DNA of 64,000 bases from Rhizobium sp. (GTDB taxonomy: Bacteria > Pseudomonadota > Gammaproteobacteria > Burkholderiales > Thiobacillaceae), in assembly GCA_019459285.1 (NCBI GenBank), contig JAIBEL010000072.1, positions 30,357 through 94,356 on the forward strand, given 5' to 3'. Within the stretch, counting starts at the first letter, position 1. Each line of letters begins with the position of its first letter. Below, one piece after another: positions 9,173-19,570 of the stretch. The translations under genes and the position numbers were made by a program. The notes under the pieces were generated by a model, which saw nothing but the letters and a program-made list of their open reading frames with translations, was not told where the DNA came from and searched no databases.

Positions 9173-12100
9173 CCTCGGTTAAATCAAGCCTAAGGATGGG
9201 CGCTGATGAAGAAGTCACCGCGTTGATCGAGACACTGCACCGGACCCAGCAACGCCTGAAGGAACTGACGGGTGGCGAAGCGGACACGGTGGCGGACCGT
9301 GACGGCCGCACGGTTCTGTTGCGGCGCGCCCAGAAATACATGCGTTGCAACGAGGCTACCCAGCAGGCTGCGATTATCAACGCGCTGCCCATGGCTCTCG
9401 CTGTGCTCGATACCCAAGGTCTCATCATCTCGGTCAACGAGGCGTGGCGGCGATTTGGCCGCGCAAATGCGATCAAGCCCGGCGGCGATGAGGTCGGCGT
9501 CAATTATCTCGAGGTATGCGATAACGCAATTGGAGAGGAGGCGTCCGAGGCTCAGCAGGCCGCCAGGGGTATTCGCTCGGTACTGAATGGGGATGTGAAG
9601 CACTTTTCAATGGAATATCCCTGTCATTCGCCCACAGAACAGCGTTGGTTCCTGATGACGGTCACTCCCTTGACTGATGACGCGCCGTGCAGTGTCGTGG
9701 TCATGCACCTGAACATCACACAACGCAGGCAAGTAGAAGAAAAGCATAATCGCCTGGCGATGATCCTCGAATCCACCTCCGACCTTGTCGGTTACGGCGA
9801 CCCCGCCGGGCGTGTCCAGTACCTCAACCGCGCCGCCCGCACGGCGTTCGGTGTGGGGCTTCACGAAGACATCACCCAGCTGCAGATTGCTGACTTGATC
9901 CCCAACTCCTCCAGTCATCCCACTATGACTGAAGGTATCCCCACCGCGATCCGCGAGGGCGTATGGAGTGGCGAGATCGTTTTGCGGGCCCGTGACGGCC
10001 GGGAAATTCTGGCCTCCCAAGTCATACTCGCCCATAAATTGCCCGACGGTACGCTTGACTACTTATCCACCGTCATGCGCGACATCACCGGGCGCAAGCA
10101 GGCTGAGAGCGCCTTCGAAGAGTTGTCACGGACAACCGAACGGCGCGAGCGCATGCTCAGCACCGCGCTCGACTCCACGAGCGACTTCACGCACATCTAC
10201 GATCGGGAAGGGCGTTTTTTGTTCGTCAATCAGCCGCTCCTCGATCTGTGGGGCGTGACGCGGGAAGCGGCATTGGGTAAGAACTTTTTTGATCTAGGAT
10301 ACCCGCAGGAGTTAGCCGCGAAGTTGCAGCAACAGGTGCAGGAGGTGTTCGCGAGCAAGCAGAGAATCACAGATGAAACAACTTATACCAGCCCCGCCGG
10401 GCAGCATGGTGATTACGAATATATTTTTTCGCCGATGCTCGCCGCCGATGGCAGCGTCGAGTACGTTGTGGGAACCACGCGCGTTATCACCGAGCGCAAG
10501 CATGCGGAGAATCAGATCCACGGACTGGCCCAGCGGCTCACGACAACCCTTGAGAGCATCACGGATGCGTTTTTCACCGTGGACAGAGAATGGCGGTTCA
10601 CCTTCCTCAACAGCAAGGCCGAGCAGCTGCTCAGACGAACACGCATAGAACTGGATGGCAAAGACATCTGGACGGAGTTTCCCGACACCACCGGATCCAC
10701 CTTCGAGCGCGAATACCGGCAGGCGATAACGGGCAACGAAACCGTGGATTTTGAAGCGTTCTACCCGCCACTCAATACTTGGTTCAGCGTTCGCGCCTAC
10801 CCTTCCGAGCAGGGTCTGGCGGTATATTTCCGCGATATCACCGAGCTCAAGAAGGAGGAGACGAGACTGCGGGAGGAAGAGGCGCGTCACTTCCGCCAGC
10901 GCAATGCTCTGATCGAACTGGCCGAATGGGGGGCAACAGATGAAGACCTCGGGAACACGCTTCGGCGAATCATGGAGATAGGGGCCAAAACCCTGGGGGT
11001 CGCGCGGGTCAGCATCTGGAATTACAACCAGGATGGTACTGCCCTGCAATGTATGGACCTCTACGAGGCGGACACGGGCATGCACACCGCCGGCATGGAG
11101 GTGACTGCCCAAGAGTATCCGGCCTACTTCCGGGCGCTGGCGGTACAGCACTCGATTGCCGCGGCGAACGCGCAGGCTGACGCGCGCACGCGCGAGCTCT
11201 CTGAGCGCTACCTTCAGCCGATCGGCATCACGTCTATGCTGGATGCGCCCATTCACGTGGGCGGCACCCCGGCGGGCGCCCTGTGTTACGAACATGTCGG
11301 GCCGATGCGCCAGTGGACGGCTGACGAGGAGTCATTTTCGGTTGCCGTGGCGAATCAGGTGTCCCTCGCGCTGGAATCGGCGGAGCGCAAGCGTTCTGAG
11401 CATGAGATCAAGCGGACAGTACAGCGCCTGAAGGAAGCGCAGCGCATTGGGCGGATCGGGGACTGGGAGTGGGACATTGCGACCGAAGAAATCATCTGGT
11501 CACCGCAACTATTTGAGATTCTGGGACGCGATCCGCGCCAGGGCCCCCCCCGTAGCCTCGAAGACGCCATCACCTACCTCGATGCAGCGGACCAGGCGCT
11601 GGTGAGGGACAAGATTGCCCTGGCAATTGAATCGGGCCAAGCACAGGACTATGAGTTTCTGGCACCCCAACTCAACGGCAAGCCCATTGACGTTCTTGGG
11701 AGAACGGTGCCTCGCAAGGACGAAAGCGGCAGCGTTGTTGGCTTATACGGAACGGTCCAGGACATCGACGAACGCAAAGCCTCGGAGAGGCGGCTCGCCT
11801 ACCTCAACCGCGTACACGCCATGCTGAGCGGTATCAACACACTGATCGTGCGCGTGCAAGACAGCGAGGAACTGTTCAGGGAGGCGTGCAGGGTTGCGGT
11901 CGAGATCGGCGGGTTCGGTATGGCCATGATCGGTATCGTGGATCGGAGTGCGATGAAGATTGTCCCGGTGGCCTCGGTGGGCAAGGACGAATCACTCTTG
12001 GGCGCCATCAAAAGCATCCTGTCGGGTGAACTTGCTTCAACCACCATGGTCGCCCGGGCGATCAGAGAGAAAAAAAACATCGTCTCCAACGATTCGCAAA

Positions 12101-14373
12101 GCGATCCCCAGGTTCTATTTGGCAAGAAATATGCCGAAGCCGGAATTCACTCAATGGTCATTTTGCCGCTGCTTGTCGCAGACGAAGCCATTGGCGTGCT
12201 CGCGCTTTATGCGACCGAGAGCAACTTCTTCCATGAAGAAGAGTTGAAACTGTTGACTGATCTGGTGGGCGATATTTCGTATGCCATGGGTTATTTGAAG
12301 GCTGAGGCGGCGCTGCGGAGTCTGAATGAAGAACTGGAAGACAAGGTGGCGATACGAACCGCCGATCTGGAGCAGGCACGGCTCATGGCCGACCAGGCCA
12401 ACCAGGCCAAGTCCAGCTTTCTTGCCGCCATGAGCCACGAGATCCGCACCCCGATGAACGGCGTGCTTGGCATGGCCGACGTGCTGCACCAGACCGGCCT
12501 AAACGATCAACAGGTAGAGATGGTCGATCTCATCCACGAGTCGGCGATTTCGCTTCTGTCGATCATCGACGACATTCTCGACTTTTCCAAGATCGAAGCT
12601 GGGCGGATGGAAATCGAACAGGCACCCATTTCGTTGGCTGACGTGGTGGAAAAGGCCTGTGTCATGCTGGACGAACTGGCGGTCAATAAAAACGTGGAAC
12701 TCACTGTGTTTGTCGATCCCGCGATACCCCAAACGGTTTTGGGCGATGAGTTGCGTCTACGCCAGGTGCTGATGAATCTTGTTGGCAACGCCATCAAGTT
12801 TTCCAGCGGCCGCGAGCAAGCGGGCCGGATAGGGGTGCGTGCCGTGCAAATCGAGCGTAGCCCGGAGCAGTCAGTCGTGGAAATCCATGTTTCCGATAAT
12901 GGCATCGGAATCGATGAAGAGACCCAGGCGCGGCTATTCACTGCGTTTACCCAGGCCGACACCTCGACAACCCGGCGCTTTGGCGGCACCGGGTTGGGGC
13001 TGGCCATTTCGCGCCATCTGGTAGACATGATGGGGGGGCATCTCGGGGTGAAAAGCACGCCCGGGAAAGGATCCACGTTCACCGTGCGCCTGCAATTCAC
13101 ACTGCCGCAAAGTCAGGCAGGTGCGGTCAACTCCGTATCGCAAGTAGCCGGACTCTCCTGCCTCGTGGTAGGCAACCCGCATGGACTGTCCGAAAATTTT
13201 GCTGCGTATCTGGCCCACGCTGGTGCGTGTGTCGAGCGGGCAGCGGATCTGGTGCAGGCACGCAAGCTGATGCTGGGTTTGCCGCCGGGACTCTGGATCT
13301 GGGTCATCGATGCGGTCGATATTCCACTGGCGCTGAATGAACTGCGCGCCCTTGACCGCGATCTGGCCGACCAGGAAATTCGCTTCGTTGCCATTGAGCG
13401 CGGATCGCGAAGGGAACCACGTGTAGAACATACCGGTCTGGTAGTGGTGGACGGCAACGTGCTGACGCGTCACCGACTCTTCAAGGCAGTCGCCATTGCT
13501 GCAGGACACGTACTTGAAGACGCACAAACGCCGCGGTCATGCAAGAACGGGATGGTAGTCAAACAGCCATCGCACGATGAGGCACTGTGTGATGACCGGC
13601 TGATTTTGGTTGCCGAGGATAATGAGATCAACCAGAAGGTGATCCTATGGCAGCTTGCGCTGCTGGGTTTTGCTGCCGATGTCGCTGACAATGGCAGGCT
13701 GGCGCTGGAACGCTGGCAGAGTGGAAACTACGCGCTGCTGCTCACTGATTTGCAGATGCCGGAGATGGATGGTTATGCATTGACCGCCGCGATTCGTGCT
13801 CAGGAACAGGGCTCGCGCCGCATCACGATCGTGGCCCTGACCGCCAACACGCTCAAAGGCGAAGCGGGTCGCTGCCAGGCAGTCGGCATGGACGATTGCC
13901 TGAGCAAGCCATTGCAACTCGATGATCTTAAAAAAATCCTGGACAGATGGCTGCCGTCCGCTGTATCCGGTCTGGATTCCTATGCTGAAGCTGCGCCCCA
14001 CGTGGCTGCTGATCGCGCGGTGGACGTAAGCGTGCTCGAAAGCATCATCGGTAGCGACCCTGCAGTGATACTCGAATTTCTAAATGACTTTCGGATCAGT
14101 GCAACAAAGATAGGGGCCGAATTGAAAACAGCGTGTGTCGATCGTCAACCGGCGCGGGCAAGCCAGCATGCGCACAAGCTCAAGTCATCGGCGCGCACCG
14201 TGGGCGCGCTGGCACTGGGTGAGTTGTGTGCGGAAATTGAGGCTGCCGGTAAAGCGGCCCGCACTGGAGCGCTGGCGGCGCTATTGCCCCTGTTCGAGCA
14301 AGAACTCGACGCCGTGAACGCCTTTATCGATTCCTTGCAGGCGCAGCGTGCAGATCGCCTCGACGATGAATAA
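9169..14373 (+). CDS. Multi-PAS/GAF hybrid sensor histidine kinase with pseudo-receiver, receiver and HPt
   Basis: The protein is about 1734 residues. In order it has an N-terminal coiled-coil with [12 protein letters not shown], four PAS domains (about 70-560), GAF (about 580-735), PAS (about 755-867), GAF (about 880-1040), HisKA with His1090 in [10 protein letters not shown], HATPase (about 1190-1315), a degenerate receiver (about 1325-1454), a true receiver with Asp1527 in [12 protein letters not shown], and an HPt domain with His1669 in AHKLKSSA. The degenerate receiver starts [11 protein letters not shown] and lacks the acidic pair, so it probably binds rather than accepts phosphate. GTG at 9169 is chosen for its GTGA overlap with kaiB and an upstream GGAAAG; ATG 9196 is an alternative. 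No membrane segments are apparent, so the sensor looks cytoplasmic. Confidence 0.88.
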   Translation: MTSVKSSLRMGADEEVTALIETLHRTQQRLKELTGGEADTVADRDGRTVLLRRAQKYMRCNEATQQAAIINALPMALAVLDTQGLIISVNEAWRRFGRANAIKPGGDEVGVNYLEVCDNAIGEEASEAQQAARGIRSVLNGDVKHFSMEYPCHSPTEQRWFLMTVTPLTDDAPCSVVVMHLNITQRRQVEEKHNRLAMILESTSDLVGYGDPAGRVQYLNRAARTAFGVGLHEDITQLQIADLIPNSSSHPTMTEGIPTAIREGVWSGEIVLRARDGREILASQVILAHKLPDGTLDYLSTVMRDITGRKQAESAFEELSRTTERRERMLSTALDSTSDFTHIYDREGRFLFVNQPLLDLWGVTREAALGKNFFDLGYPQELAAKLQQQVQEVFASKQRITDETTYTSPAGQHGDYEYIFSPMLAADGSVEYVVGTTRVITERKHAENQIHGLAQRLTTTLESITDAFFTVDREWRFTFLNSKAEQLLRRTRIELDGKDIWTEFPDTTGSTFEREYRQAITGNETVDFEAFYPPLNTWFSVRAYPSEQGLAVYFRDITELKKEETRLREEEARHFRQRNALIELAEWGATDEDLGNTLRRIMEIGAKTLGVARVSIWNYNQDGTALQCMDLYEADTGMHTAGMEVTAQEYPAYFRALAVQHSIAAANAQADARTRELSERYLQPIGITSMLDAPIHVGGTPAGALCYEHVGPMRQWTADEESFSVAVANQVSLALESAERKRSEHEIKRTVQRLKEAQRIGRIGDWEWDIATEEIIWSPQLFEILGRDPRQGPPRSLEDAITYLDAADQALVRDKIALAIESGQAQDYEFLAPQLNGKPIDVLGRTVPRKDESGSVVGLYGTVQDIDERKASERRLAYLNRVHAMLSGINTLIVRVQDSEELFREACRVAVEIGGFGMAMIGIVDRSAMKIVPVASVGKDESLLGAIKSILSGELASTTMVARAIREKKNIVSNDSQSDPQVLFGKKYAEAGIHSMVILPLLVADEAIGVLALYATESNFFHEEELKLLTDLVGDISYAMGYLKAEAALRSLNEELEDKVAIRTADLEQARLMADQANQAKSSFLAAMSHEIRTPMNGVLGMADVLHQTGLNDQQVEMVDLIHESAISLLSIIDDILDFSKIEAGRMEIEQAPISLADVVEKACVMLDELAVNKNVELTVFVDPAIPQTVLGDELRLRQVLMNLVGNAIKFSSGREQAGRIGVRAVQIERSPEQSVVEIHVSDNGIGIDEETQARLFTAFTQADTSTTRRFGGTGLGLAISRHLVDMMGGHLGVKSTPGKGSTFTVRLQFTLPQSQAGAVNSVSQVAGLSCLVVGNPHGLSENFAAYLAHAGACVERAADLVQARKLMLGLPPGLWIWVIDAVDIPLALNELRALDRDLADQEIRFVAIERGSRREPRVEHTGLVVVDGNVLTRHRLFKAVAIAAGHVLEDAQTPRSCKNGMVVKQPSHDEALCDDRLILVAEDNEINQKVILWQLALLGFAADVADNGRLALERWQSGNYALLLTDLQMPEMDGYALTAAIRAQEQGSRRITIVALTANTLKGEAGRCQAVGMDDCLSKPLQLDDLKKILDRWLPSAVSGLDSYAEAAPHVAADRAVDVSVLESIIGSDPAVILEFLNDFRISATKIGAELKTACVDRQPARASQHAHKLKSSARTVGALALGELCAEIEAAGKAARTGALAALLPLFEQELDAVNAFIDSLQAQRADRLDDE

Positions 14374-14385
14374 AAGGCAATCCGT

Positions 14386-15600
14386 ATGAACAAATCAACC
14401 ATTCGGATCCTAGTGCTCGACGACGAGTCTTTTATGCTCAAGTTGCTCGGCCATATGCTGGCCAACCTGGGTTTCACCTCGGTAACGACATGCGATAACG
14501 GCGCTGCGGCGCTGGAGTGCTTCAACATCCATGGCAACCCACCGAATCTGATTCTGCTGGACTTACAGATGCCGGAAATGGATGGGATCGAGTTTGTCCG
14601 TAAATTGGTCGAGCACAACTACACCGGCAATCTCATTCTGGTCAGCGGCGAAGACGAGCGTGTTCTGCAAATGGCAGAAAAACTGATTCAGGCACACCGG
14701 ATCACGGTGCTGGGGCATCTGAACAAGCCTGTTTTATTGGCTCGACTCACCGAGCTCATGGAAAAGTCAGTGCATATGCACACTACCCCGCAATCGACAA
14801 CGCATGCTTATAGCGCAGGCGAACTGCGCACTGCCATCGACGCCGGAGAACTGGTCAACTACTACCAGCCCAAAGTTGCTGTCAACACCTGCGCGTTTGT
14901 CGGCGTGGAGACGCTGGTGCGCTGGCGTCATCCGGTGGACGGGATGGTATACCCCGATCAGTTCATCGGCATTGCTGAGGATCATGGATTGATTGATGAC
15001 CTGACGCGCGTGGTGCTGAAGGGTGCGATGGACCAGAGCAAGGCCTGGCAGCATGCGGGGCTCCGACTTCGGGTGGCGGTGAACGTATCGATGGACACGC
15101 TCTCGTCGGTGGCTTTTGCCGATTTCGTCGCCGAGGCAGCCGCCGCAACAGGGGTCGCGCCACAGGATATCTTGCTGGAAGTGACGGAAAGCCGACTGAT
15201 GCTGGACCGGCGCGCACCGCTGGAGGTCCTCACCCGATTGCGCCTGAAGCGCTTCCGCCTTTCAATCGATGATTTCGGCACGGGCCATTCTTCGTTGACC
15301 CAGTTACGCGACATTCCATTCGATGAACTCAAGATCGACCAAAGCTTTGTGCGCGGCGCATGGCACGACGACACTGCGCGCGCGATATACGACGCCAGCC
15401 TTAACCTGGGCAAGCAGCTTGGCATGGCCGTCGTCGCCGAAGGCGTTGAAGATCGCGATGACTGGGACTTTGTGCGGCGCACACAATGCGACCTGGCCCA
15501 GGGTTTTTTCATTGGGCGACCGATGCCTGCAGCTGATCTGCCCGGCTGGATCGAATTGTGGAACGCGCGTACGCAGCAATGGCAAGCAGACTTACCATGA
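14386..15600 (+). CDS. Receiver-EAL protein (c-di-GMP phosphodiesterase response regulator)
   Basis: This 404-residue protein has a CheY-like receiver (residues 1-125, acidic pair DDE near 12-14, phosphoacceptor Asp59 in [11 protein letters not shown], Lys in LNKP) and an EAL domain (about 145-400). The EAL signature reads ETL at 175-177 but keeps the catalytic Glu. NVS, TES, IDDFGTGHSS, LKIDQSF and AEGVE are all present, so it is probably an active c-di-GMP phosphodiesterase controlled by phosphorylation. It starts 13 bases after the hybrid kinase, its most likely phosphodonor. The layout resembles PvrR/RpfR-like output proteins. Confidence 0.9.
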   Translation: MNKSTIRILVLDDESFMLKLLGHMLANLGFTSVTTCDNGAAALECFNIHGNPPNLILLDLQMPEMDGIEFVRKLVEHNYTGNLILVSGEDERVLQMAEKLIQAHRITVLGHLNKPVLLARLTELMEKSVHMHTTPQSTTHAYSAGELRTAIDAGELVNYYQPKVAVNTCAFVGVETLVRWRHPVDGMVYPDQFIGIAEDHGLIDDLTRVVLKGAMDQSKAWQHAGLRLRVAVNVSMDTLSSVAFADFVAEAAAATGVAPQDILLEVTESRLMLDRRAPLEVLTRLRLKRFRLSIDDFGTGHSSLTQLRDIPFDELKIDQSFVRGAWHDDTARAIYDASLNLGKQLGMAVVAEGVEDRDDWDFVRRTQCDLAQGFFIGRPMPAADLPGWIELWNARTQQWQADLP

Positions 15601-16787
15601 AAGATGAGCGCGCCGCACTCAAACCCATCGAGGCCAGAGCCAGGATTCTTGTTGCATCCGATAGTCTCAGCGATGCAGTACTCATCAAGAAGCTGCTCGC
15701 GCAGGAGTTTGAGCAGATATTCCTCTCCACCACGTCAGATCTGGCAGTCAAGGATTTTGAAAGCCGCGCCCCGGACGTGCTGGTACTCGCGTTCAATTCC
15801 CTGGAAAAGTCGGAGCGTTATTACCTCGGGCTTTATCGTTTGAGCGGCAAAATCCATCTACAGCCGCACCGTACCGTTGTACTGTGCAATATGGATGAAG
15901 TCAGTCAGGCTTATCAGGCGTGCCGAAAACAATACTTTGACGATTACGTCCAGTTTTGGCCGATGACCAACGATGCGCCGCGTTTGCTGATGTCAGTGCA
16001 TCTCTCACTACGCGATCTGAGCGCAATCAGTGAGGGAGGCCCATCGGCGGCTGAGTTTGCCGCCCAGGCACGTCGCTTGGCTGAGCTCGGCAGCATCCTG
16101 GATCAACATGTTGCCCAAGGCAGCCAGCGGATTGAAGGGGCCAATCGCGCCATGGCGCAGGCGGAACAGGATATCGGCGCGGCACTGGACGGATTTTCCA
16201 CCAGGCTCGCACAAGGAAATCTGCCGGGCGTGTCCAGACTCAGCGATATCTCCGGACTGGAGCAGGAGATCCGGCGGCTCAAGCAGGAGGAGATCGGGCA
16301 ACGCTTTCGTCAGGTCACCGAATTGGTGCAGCCCATCAAGCAATGGACCGACGATTTCAGGAATGGGATTGAGCCTCACATTGAATCGACGCGCGCATTG
16401 AATGCCATGGCGGACGCTATTCGGCCAATGATTCTGGTAGTCGATGACGATGATTTTCAACGCAACATCGTGAACACCTTGCTTGCGGCAGAGAACTATC
16501 GTCTGGTATTTGCCGGCGGCGGCGTTGAAGCATTGAACATCTTGCGCAAGAGGCAACCAGACCTGATCCTCATGGACATCATGATGCCGGATATGGATGG
16601 CATAGAAACCACACGACGCCTCAAGACCATGCCGCAGTTTGCAAAAGTGCCGGTGATTATGGTGACGGGGAAAAGCGAAGGCGCGGCCGTGCGCGACAGC
16701 ATCAAGGCCGGTGCGGCTAATTTCATTGTGAAGCCATTTGATCGTGACACATTGTTGGCGAAAGTGGCTCATGCGTTACGCCCGTAA
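15597..16787 (+). CDS. Double-receiver response regulator with degenerate N-terminal receiver
   Basis: The 396-residue protein has an N-terminal receiver-like fold (about 12-130, ARILVASDSLSDAVLIKKLL) that lacks the acidic pair and clear phosphoacceptor. A helical, probably coiled-coil linker follows (about 150-270). The C-terminal receiver (about 280-396) is complete, with ILVVDDDD, phosphoacceptor Asp327 in LMDIMMPDMDG and Lys in VKPF. There is no output domain, so it may act through protein binding. The start is set at ATG 15597, which overlaps the previous stop (ATGA), making it the fourth gene of the kaiB operon. Confidence 0.82.
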   Translation: MKDERAALKPIEARARILVASDSLSDAVLIKKLLAQEFEQIFLSTTSDLAVKDFESRAPDVLVLAFNSLEKSERYYLGLYRLSGKIHLQPHRTVVLCNMDEVSQAYQACRKQYFDDYVQFWPMTNDAPRLLMSVHLSLRDLSAISEGGPSAAEFAAQARRLAELGSILDQHVAQGSQRIEGANRAMAQAEQDIGAALDGFSTRLAQGNLPGVSRLSDISGLEQEIRRLKQEEIGQRFRQVTELVQPIKQWTDDFRNGIEPHIESTRALNAMADAIRPMILVVDDDDFQRNIVNTLLAAENYRLVFAGGGVEALNILRKRQPDLILMDIMMPDMDGIETTRRLKTMPQFAKVPVIMVTGKSEGAAVRDSIKAGAANFIVKPFDRDTLLAKVAHALRP

Positions 16788-16825
16788 GGCTTTCACCCAG
16801 GGAGCAGATCTGCCTTGATACCTAC

Positions 16826-16846
16826 AACCCCTTGAAACGGTGGGTT
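16826..16846 (+). terminator. Weak possible terminator after the kaiB operon
   Basis: AACCC at 16826-16830 pairs with GGGTT at 16842-16846 and is followed by TTTTGGG. The stem is only five base pairs, so this is a weak candidate. Confidence 0.3.
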
Positions 16847-16864
16847 TTGGGTGGAGGGGGTGGT

Positions 16865-17026
16865 TCACAAAGGCCAGACCCACATCAGCATCGGCAGGTT
16901 GACGCCGATGACGATCATATCCAGCGGCAGGCCCATGCGCCAGTAGTCACCGAACCGGAAGCCGCACGGCCCGAGGATCAGGGTGCTGTTCTGGTGGCTG
17001 ATCGTGGTACCGGAGAAGTACACCGG
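16865..17026 (-). pseudogene. C-terminal remnant of an SLC13-type anion permease
   Basis: Read on the minus strand, 16865-17026 encodes about 53 residues ending at a TGA: a PVYFSGTTISHQNSTLILG segment, then FRFGDYWRMGLPLDMIVIG and a hydrophobic tail. This matches the last helix-hairpin and final membrane segment of SLC13/DASS permeases, including the conserved ISHQ-N motif. The rest of the gene is absent: just upstream (higher coordinates) the sequence changes to a ctaG remnant on the opposite strand. It is a gene fragment left by a deletion or rearrangement. Confidence 0.6.
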
Positions 17027-17030
17027 TCTC

Positions 17031-17262
17031 AAGCCATTAGGCTATGGCCCCCGCATCATCATGCTGTGGGCGATCATGCTGCCGCAGATCGCCATCGGCG
17101 CCTATATTGCCTTGAGCAGCACCATTCTTTACACCAGCTACAGCAGCGTGTGCGGCCGTGCTTGGCCGATTGCCCCGATGACCGATCAGGATATCGGCGG
17201 CTTGATCACCTGGGGATCCCCGCCGCCATGATGAGCGCGGTAGGCGCGCTGATGGTTTGTGG
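17031..17262 (+). pseudogene. ctaG: Degenerate CtaG-type cytochrome oxidase assembly gene fragment
   Basis: The plus strand encodes GPRIIMLWAIMLPQIAIGAY, then PIAPMTDQDIGGLITW. In a different frame from 17216 it continues IPAAMMSAVGALMV, which together match the later part of caa3-type CtaG (COG3336). A frameshift at about 17212-17216 breaks the reading frame (GITWGSPPP then stop in the first frame). There is no N-terminal half and no start. It sits beside broken PCuAC and sco genes, common neighbours of this family, so it is read as decay of a copper/oxidase assembly cluster. Confidence 0.6.
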
Positions 17263-17423
17263 CGGTGGCGCAACGGTAGCCATTCCGAGCGGGCGAGGCA
17301 GTCACCGCTTGGCGTCGAGGTGCAGTGACCGTGTTCGGGCGAACGCCGCCGCCGGTCGGGTTGTCTCCTCGATGGGCTGGGTCATCAGGCCGGATAAGCA
17401 CGCACACGATCAATTGAGGCAAC

Positions 17424-17768
17424 ATGTTCCTGAAGGATGTTTCGCGAAAATCGCTGCTGTGGCTTGCCGCAGCGCTGTGCATGGCGTTTGCCGGCCTGGT
17501 GCAGGCCGCGGGGAGTCCCGTGTCTGTCTAGCATGCGCGCATCCGCTGGCTGCCGGGCGATCTGCCGCTGGCCGGATACTTCGACCTGACCAACACGGGG
17601 CCGCGACCGCTCACGCTCACGGGCGCATCGAGCACGGTATTCGGCGACGTAATGATGCACCGCACGGTTCATCGCGGCGGCGAAACGGGGATGATGCCGG
17701 TACACGACTTGAAGGTGCGCACCGGGCAGACGTTGCATTTCACGCCGGACGGCTACCACCTAATGTTG
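17424..17768 (+). pseudogene. PCuAC copper chaperone pseudogene
   Basis: From ATG 17424 the frame encodes a signal peptide (LLWLAAALCMAFAGLVQA) and then a PCuAC domain: RIRWLPGDLPLAGYFDLTN, VMMHRTVHRGGETGMMPV and GYHLMLMG. These keep the Met/His copper ligands of the H(M)X10MX21HXM type. The frame is interrupted by TAG at 17529-17531, between VSV and HARIRW, where relatives have a sense codon. The last ~20 residues are missing, because the sequence runs from HLMLMG straight into the sco signal peptide. Nonsense mutation plus deletion indicate a dead gene. Confidence 0.75.
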
Positions 17769-18363
17769 ATGGGGCGTACCCGAATTTTCCTGGCTGCGGC
17801 GTTCTGTTCGTTTGCGGCCGCTGCTGAGCGGATGCAGCCAGGAGAAAACCTGGGACCTGGTCAACATTACCGGCATCGTGTCGCCGCTGGCGTTCTCGCT
17901 CACGGACGACACGGGACGGCACGTCACGGCAGAGACCTATCGCGGCAGGATCGTCATGCCGTACTTTGGCTATACGCATTGTCCCGACGTGTGTCCCACG
18001 ACGCTGGCCACGCTTTCCCAGGCGCTGTCGAAACTCGGGGACGCTGCCGACAAGGTGCGGATATTGTTCGTGACGGTCGATCCGCAACGCGACACGCCGC
18101 AACTGCTCAAACGCTACGCCGAGGCATTCGGGCCTGAATTCATCGGGCTTCGCACCGACGACCCGGCACTGCGCCAGCTGGCCAAACGCTACCGCGTCAC
18201 CTACAGCCTCGGCAAACCGGATGCCCACGGCAACTACGAAGCGACCCACAGCAGCGCGGTCTTCATCTTCGACGACAAGGGCAAGGCGCGGCTGATGGCG
18301 GAATCCTCCAGCAGGGCGGTGGCCATTGCCCACGACGTGCAGCAACTCATCGACGGAGCGTGA
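17769..18363 (+). pseudogene. SCO1/SenC-family copper chaperone with frameshifted signal peptide
   Basis: The body, in frame from 17812, is a complete Sco domain: QEKTWDLVNITG, FGYTHCPDVCPTTL with the copper-binding Cys pair, TVDPQRDTP and the conserved His in YEATHSSAVF. The lipobox-like LLSGC lies in this frame, but the hydrophobic signal core (RTRIFLAAAFCSFA) is in another frame starting at ATG 17769. A one-base change near 17816-17822 separates them. Either the gene is broken, or translation starts at TTG 17812 without a signal sequence, or there is a sequencing error. It normally delivers copper to CuA of cytochrome oxidase. The neighbours are also decayed. Confidence 0.6.
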
Positions 18364-18405
18364 GTACGCGGGGGTCTCCCCTTGTAGATCGGCCGTAAGA
18401 CTGAG

Positions 18406-18539
18406 GGAAACGCTGAACACGTCCTTCGACAAGCTCAGGACGAACGGCAACCAGTTGATTTCGTTCGCGGTGAGCCCTTCGGCGCAGCTCAGGACAGGCT
18501 TGTCGAACCACCCGGCAAACCCACTTTTTCAGCGTTTCC
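18406..18539. repeat. Short dispersed element with terminal inverted repeats, copy A
   Basis: This 134-bp element is bounded by GGAAACGCTGAAC (18406-18418) and its complement TTCAGCGTTTCC (18528-18539). The interior holds the palindromic pair TTCGACAAGCTCAGGAC and CTCAGGACAGGCTTGTCG. A second copy in the opposite orientation lies at 30733-30842. The right end directly abuts the stop codon of the minus-strand gene at 18540. It may fold into a long hairpin and act as a transcription terminator. No transposase is encoded, and it resembles REP/MITE-type repeats. Confidence 0.7.
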
Positions 18540-19487
18540 TTAGCGGTTGAAGTCCGCAATACAGTTCTTCAGCGCGTTGACGTTATTCGTGCCGAGCGTG
18601 CAGTTGCCCGTCTTGAGCGGACGGCTTCTCGGCTCGTCGCGGGTGCGGCTGGCTAGTAGGTCCCGCCGGGCGCCGGGCGAGGCTTCGGCGACGTTGAGCG
18701 CGGCCAGCTGCTTTTCTGCCGCGTCGAGTTGCTTTTGCTTTTCGTCCATGGCCTTCGAGGACTCGGCGAGCTTTTCCTCTGCTGCGGTGCGCTTGGCCTG
18801 TTCTTCCGTCAGCGCTTTGTGCGTTTCAGTGCTGGACTGGGTCGAGTCGGCCAGGGCTGCCTGCAGGCGCCGGTTCTCCGCAACCTGCTCGCCGATCAGG
18901 CTTTCGAGCTGGCGATGGGCGTCTGAGGTGGTGGCCGAGTACGCGGCGAGGGACGCCGCCAGTTTTTTCTCGGCGTCGGCGCGCTGAGTCTGCTCGTTGT
19001 CGAACGCCTTCTGGATTTCGGCGCTGGGACGGGTTTTCTTCGAGCGCGCGGCTTCCTGGCGCAGGCTGTCGTTGAGCACCTGGTCGAGTTGTTGCTGGAA
19101 CAGGGTATAGGCGAGGGCGCCGCCGCCGGCGCCACCGGCCAGAAGCACGCTGACATATATCAGGAGCGCGCGCAGACGGCGTTTCGGCTTGGGGGCTTCG
19201 ACGGGCGTCTCGACCGGGGCAGCCGATGCGCCGCGCCGCGTCTCCGACCGGTCCGGCCGGGCGCCGCGCCTGTCATCGGCGTCGTCGGCCTTCTCCGGCT
19301 CCCCGCCGGCTTTCGTGCGCAGGCGTTGCAGGAAGCCGATGCCGGCGTCGAGTACGGCCGTGATCCGGCTACGCACCCTGGTGCGCAATGCACGCCTGGC
19401 GTGCGCAGCCAGGGTTTCTTCCGCAGCCGGCGCGTCAGTCGGTTCGCGGGAGCGTGGGCTCGCGGCAGGGGCGGGGGAAGCGTTCAA
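18540..19487 (-). CDS. Membrane-anchored coiled-coil protein of unknown function
   Basis: I do not recognise a family. The 315-residue protein has a charged, Pro/Ala-rich N-terminal cytoplasmic region (about 1-105), one membrane segment (about 107-128, LLIYVSVLLAGGAGGGALAY), and a long Ala/Glu/Lys/Gln-rich coiled coil (about 130-265). A short Cys-containing tail (GNCTLGTNNVNALKNCIADF) ends it. The two tail cysteines could form a disulfide outside the inner membrane. It is followed directly by a repeat element and preceded by 83 bases separating it from the ABC exporter end. Confidence 0.7.
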   Translation of the reverse strand: MNASPAPAASPRSREPTDAPAAEETLAAHARRALRTRVRSRITAVLDAGIGFLQRLRTKAGGEPEKADDADDRRGARPDRSETRRGASAAPVETPVEAPKPKRRLRALLIYVSVLLAGGAGGGALAYTLFQQQLDQVLNDSLRQEAARSKKTRPSAEIQKAFDNEQTQRADAEKKLAASLAAYSATTSDAHRQLESLIGEQVAENRRLQAALADSTQSSTETHKALTEEQAKRTAAEEKLAESSKAMDEKQKQLDAAEKQLAALNVAEASPGARRDLLASRTRDEPRSRPLKTGNCTLGTNNVNALKNCIADFNR

Positions 19488-19570
19488 GCAGATCTCGCAT
19501 CGGTGTCGTTCTTAGTAGGGGTATCGGCCCGTTCTGGAATAACTGAATGCAGCGGCCAGGATGCGGCCGG

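Noticed and set aside
17529..17531. TAG inside the PCuAC gene as a pyrrolysine codon
   Set aside because: It is not at a catalytic position, the gene is also truncated, and neighbouring genes are decayed, so a nonsense mutation is simpler.
16832..17827. Plus-strand 331-codon frame across the decayed region
   Set aside because: It spans remnants of several genes in different frames and encodes no consistent domain.
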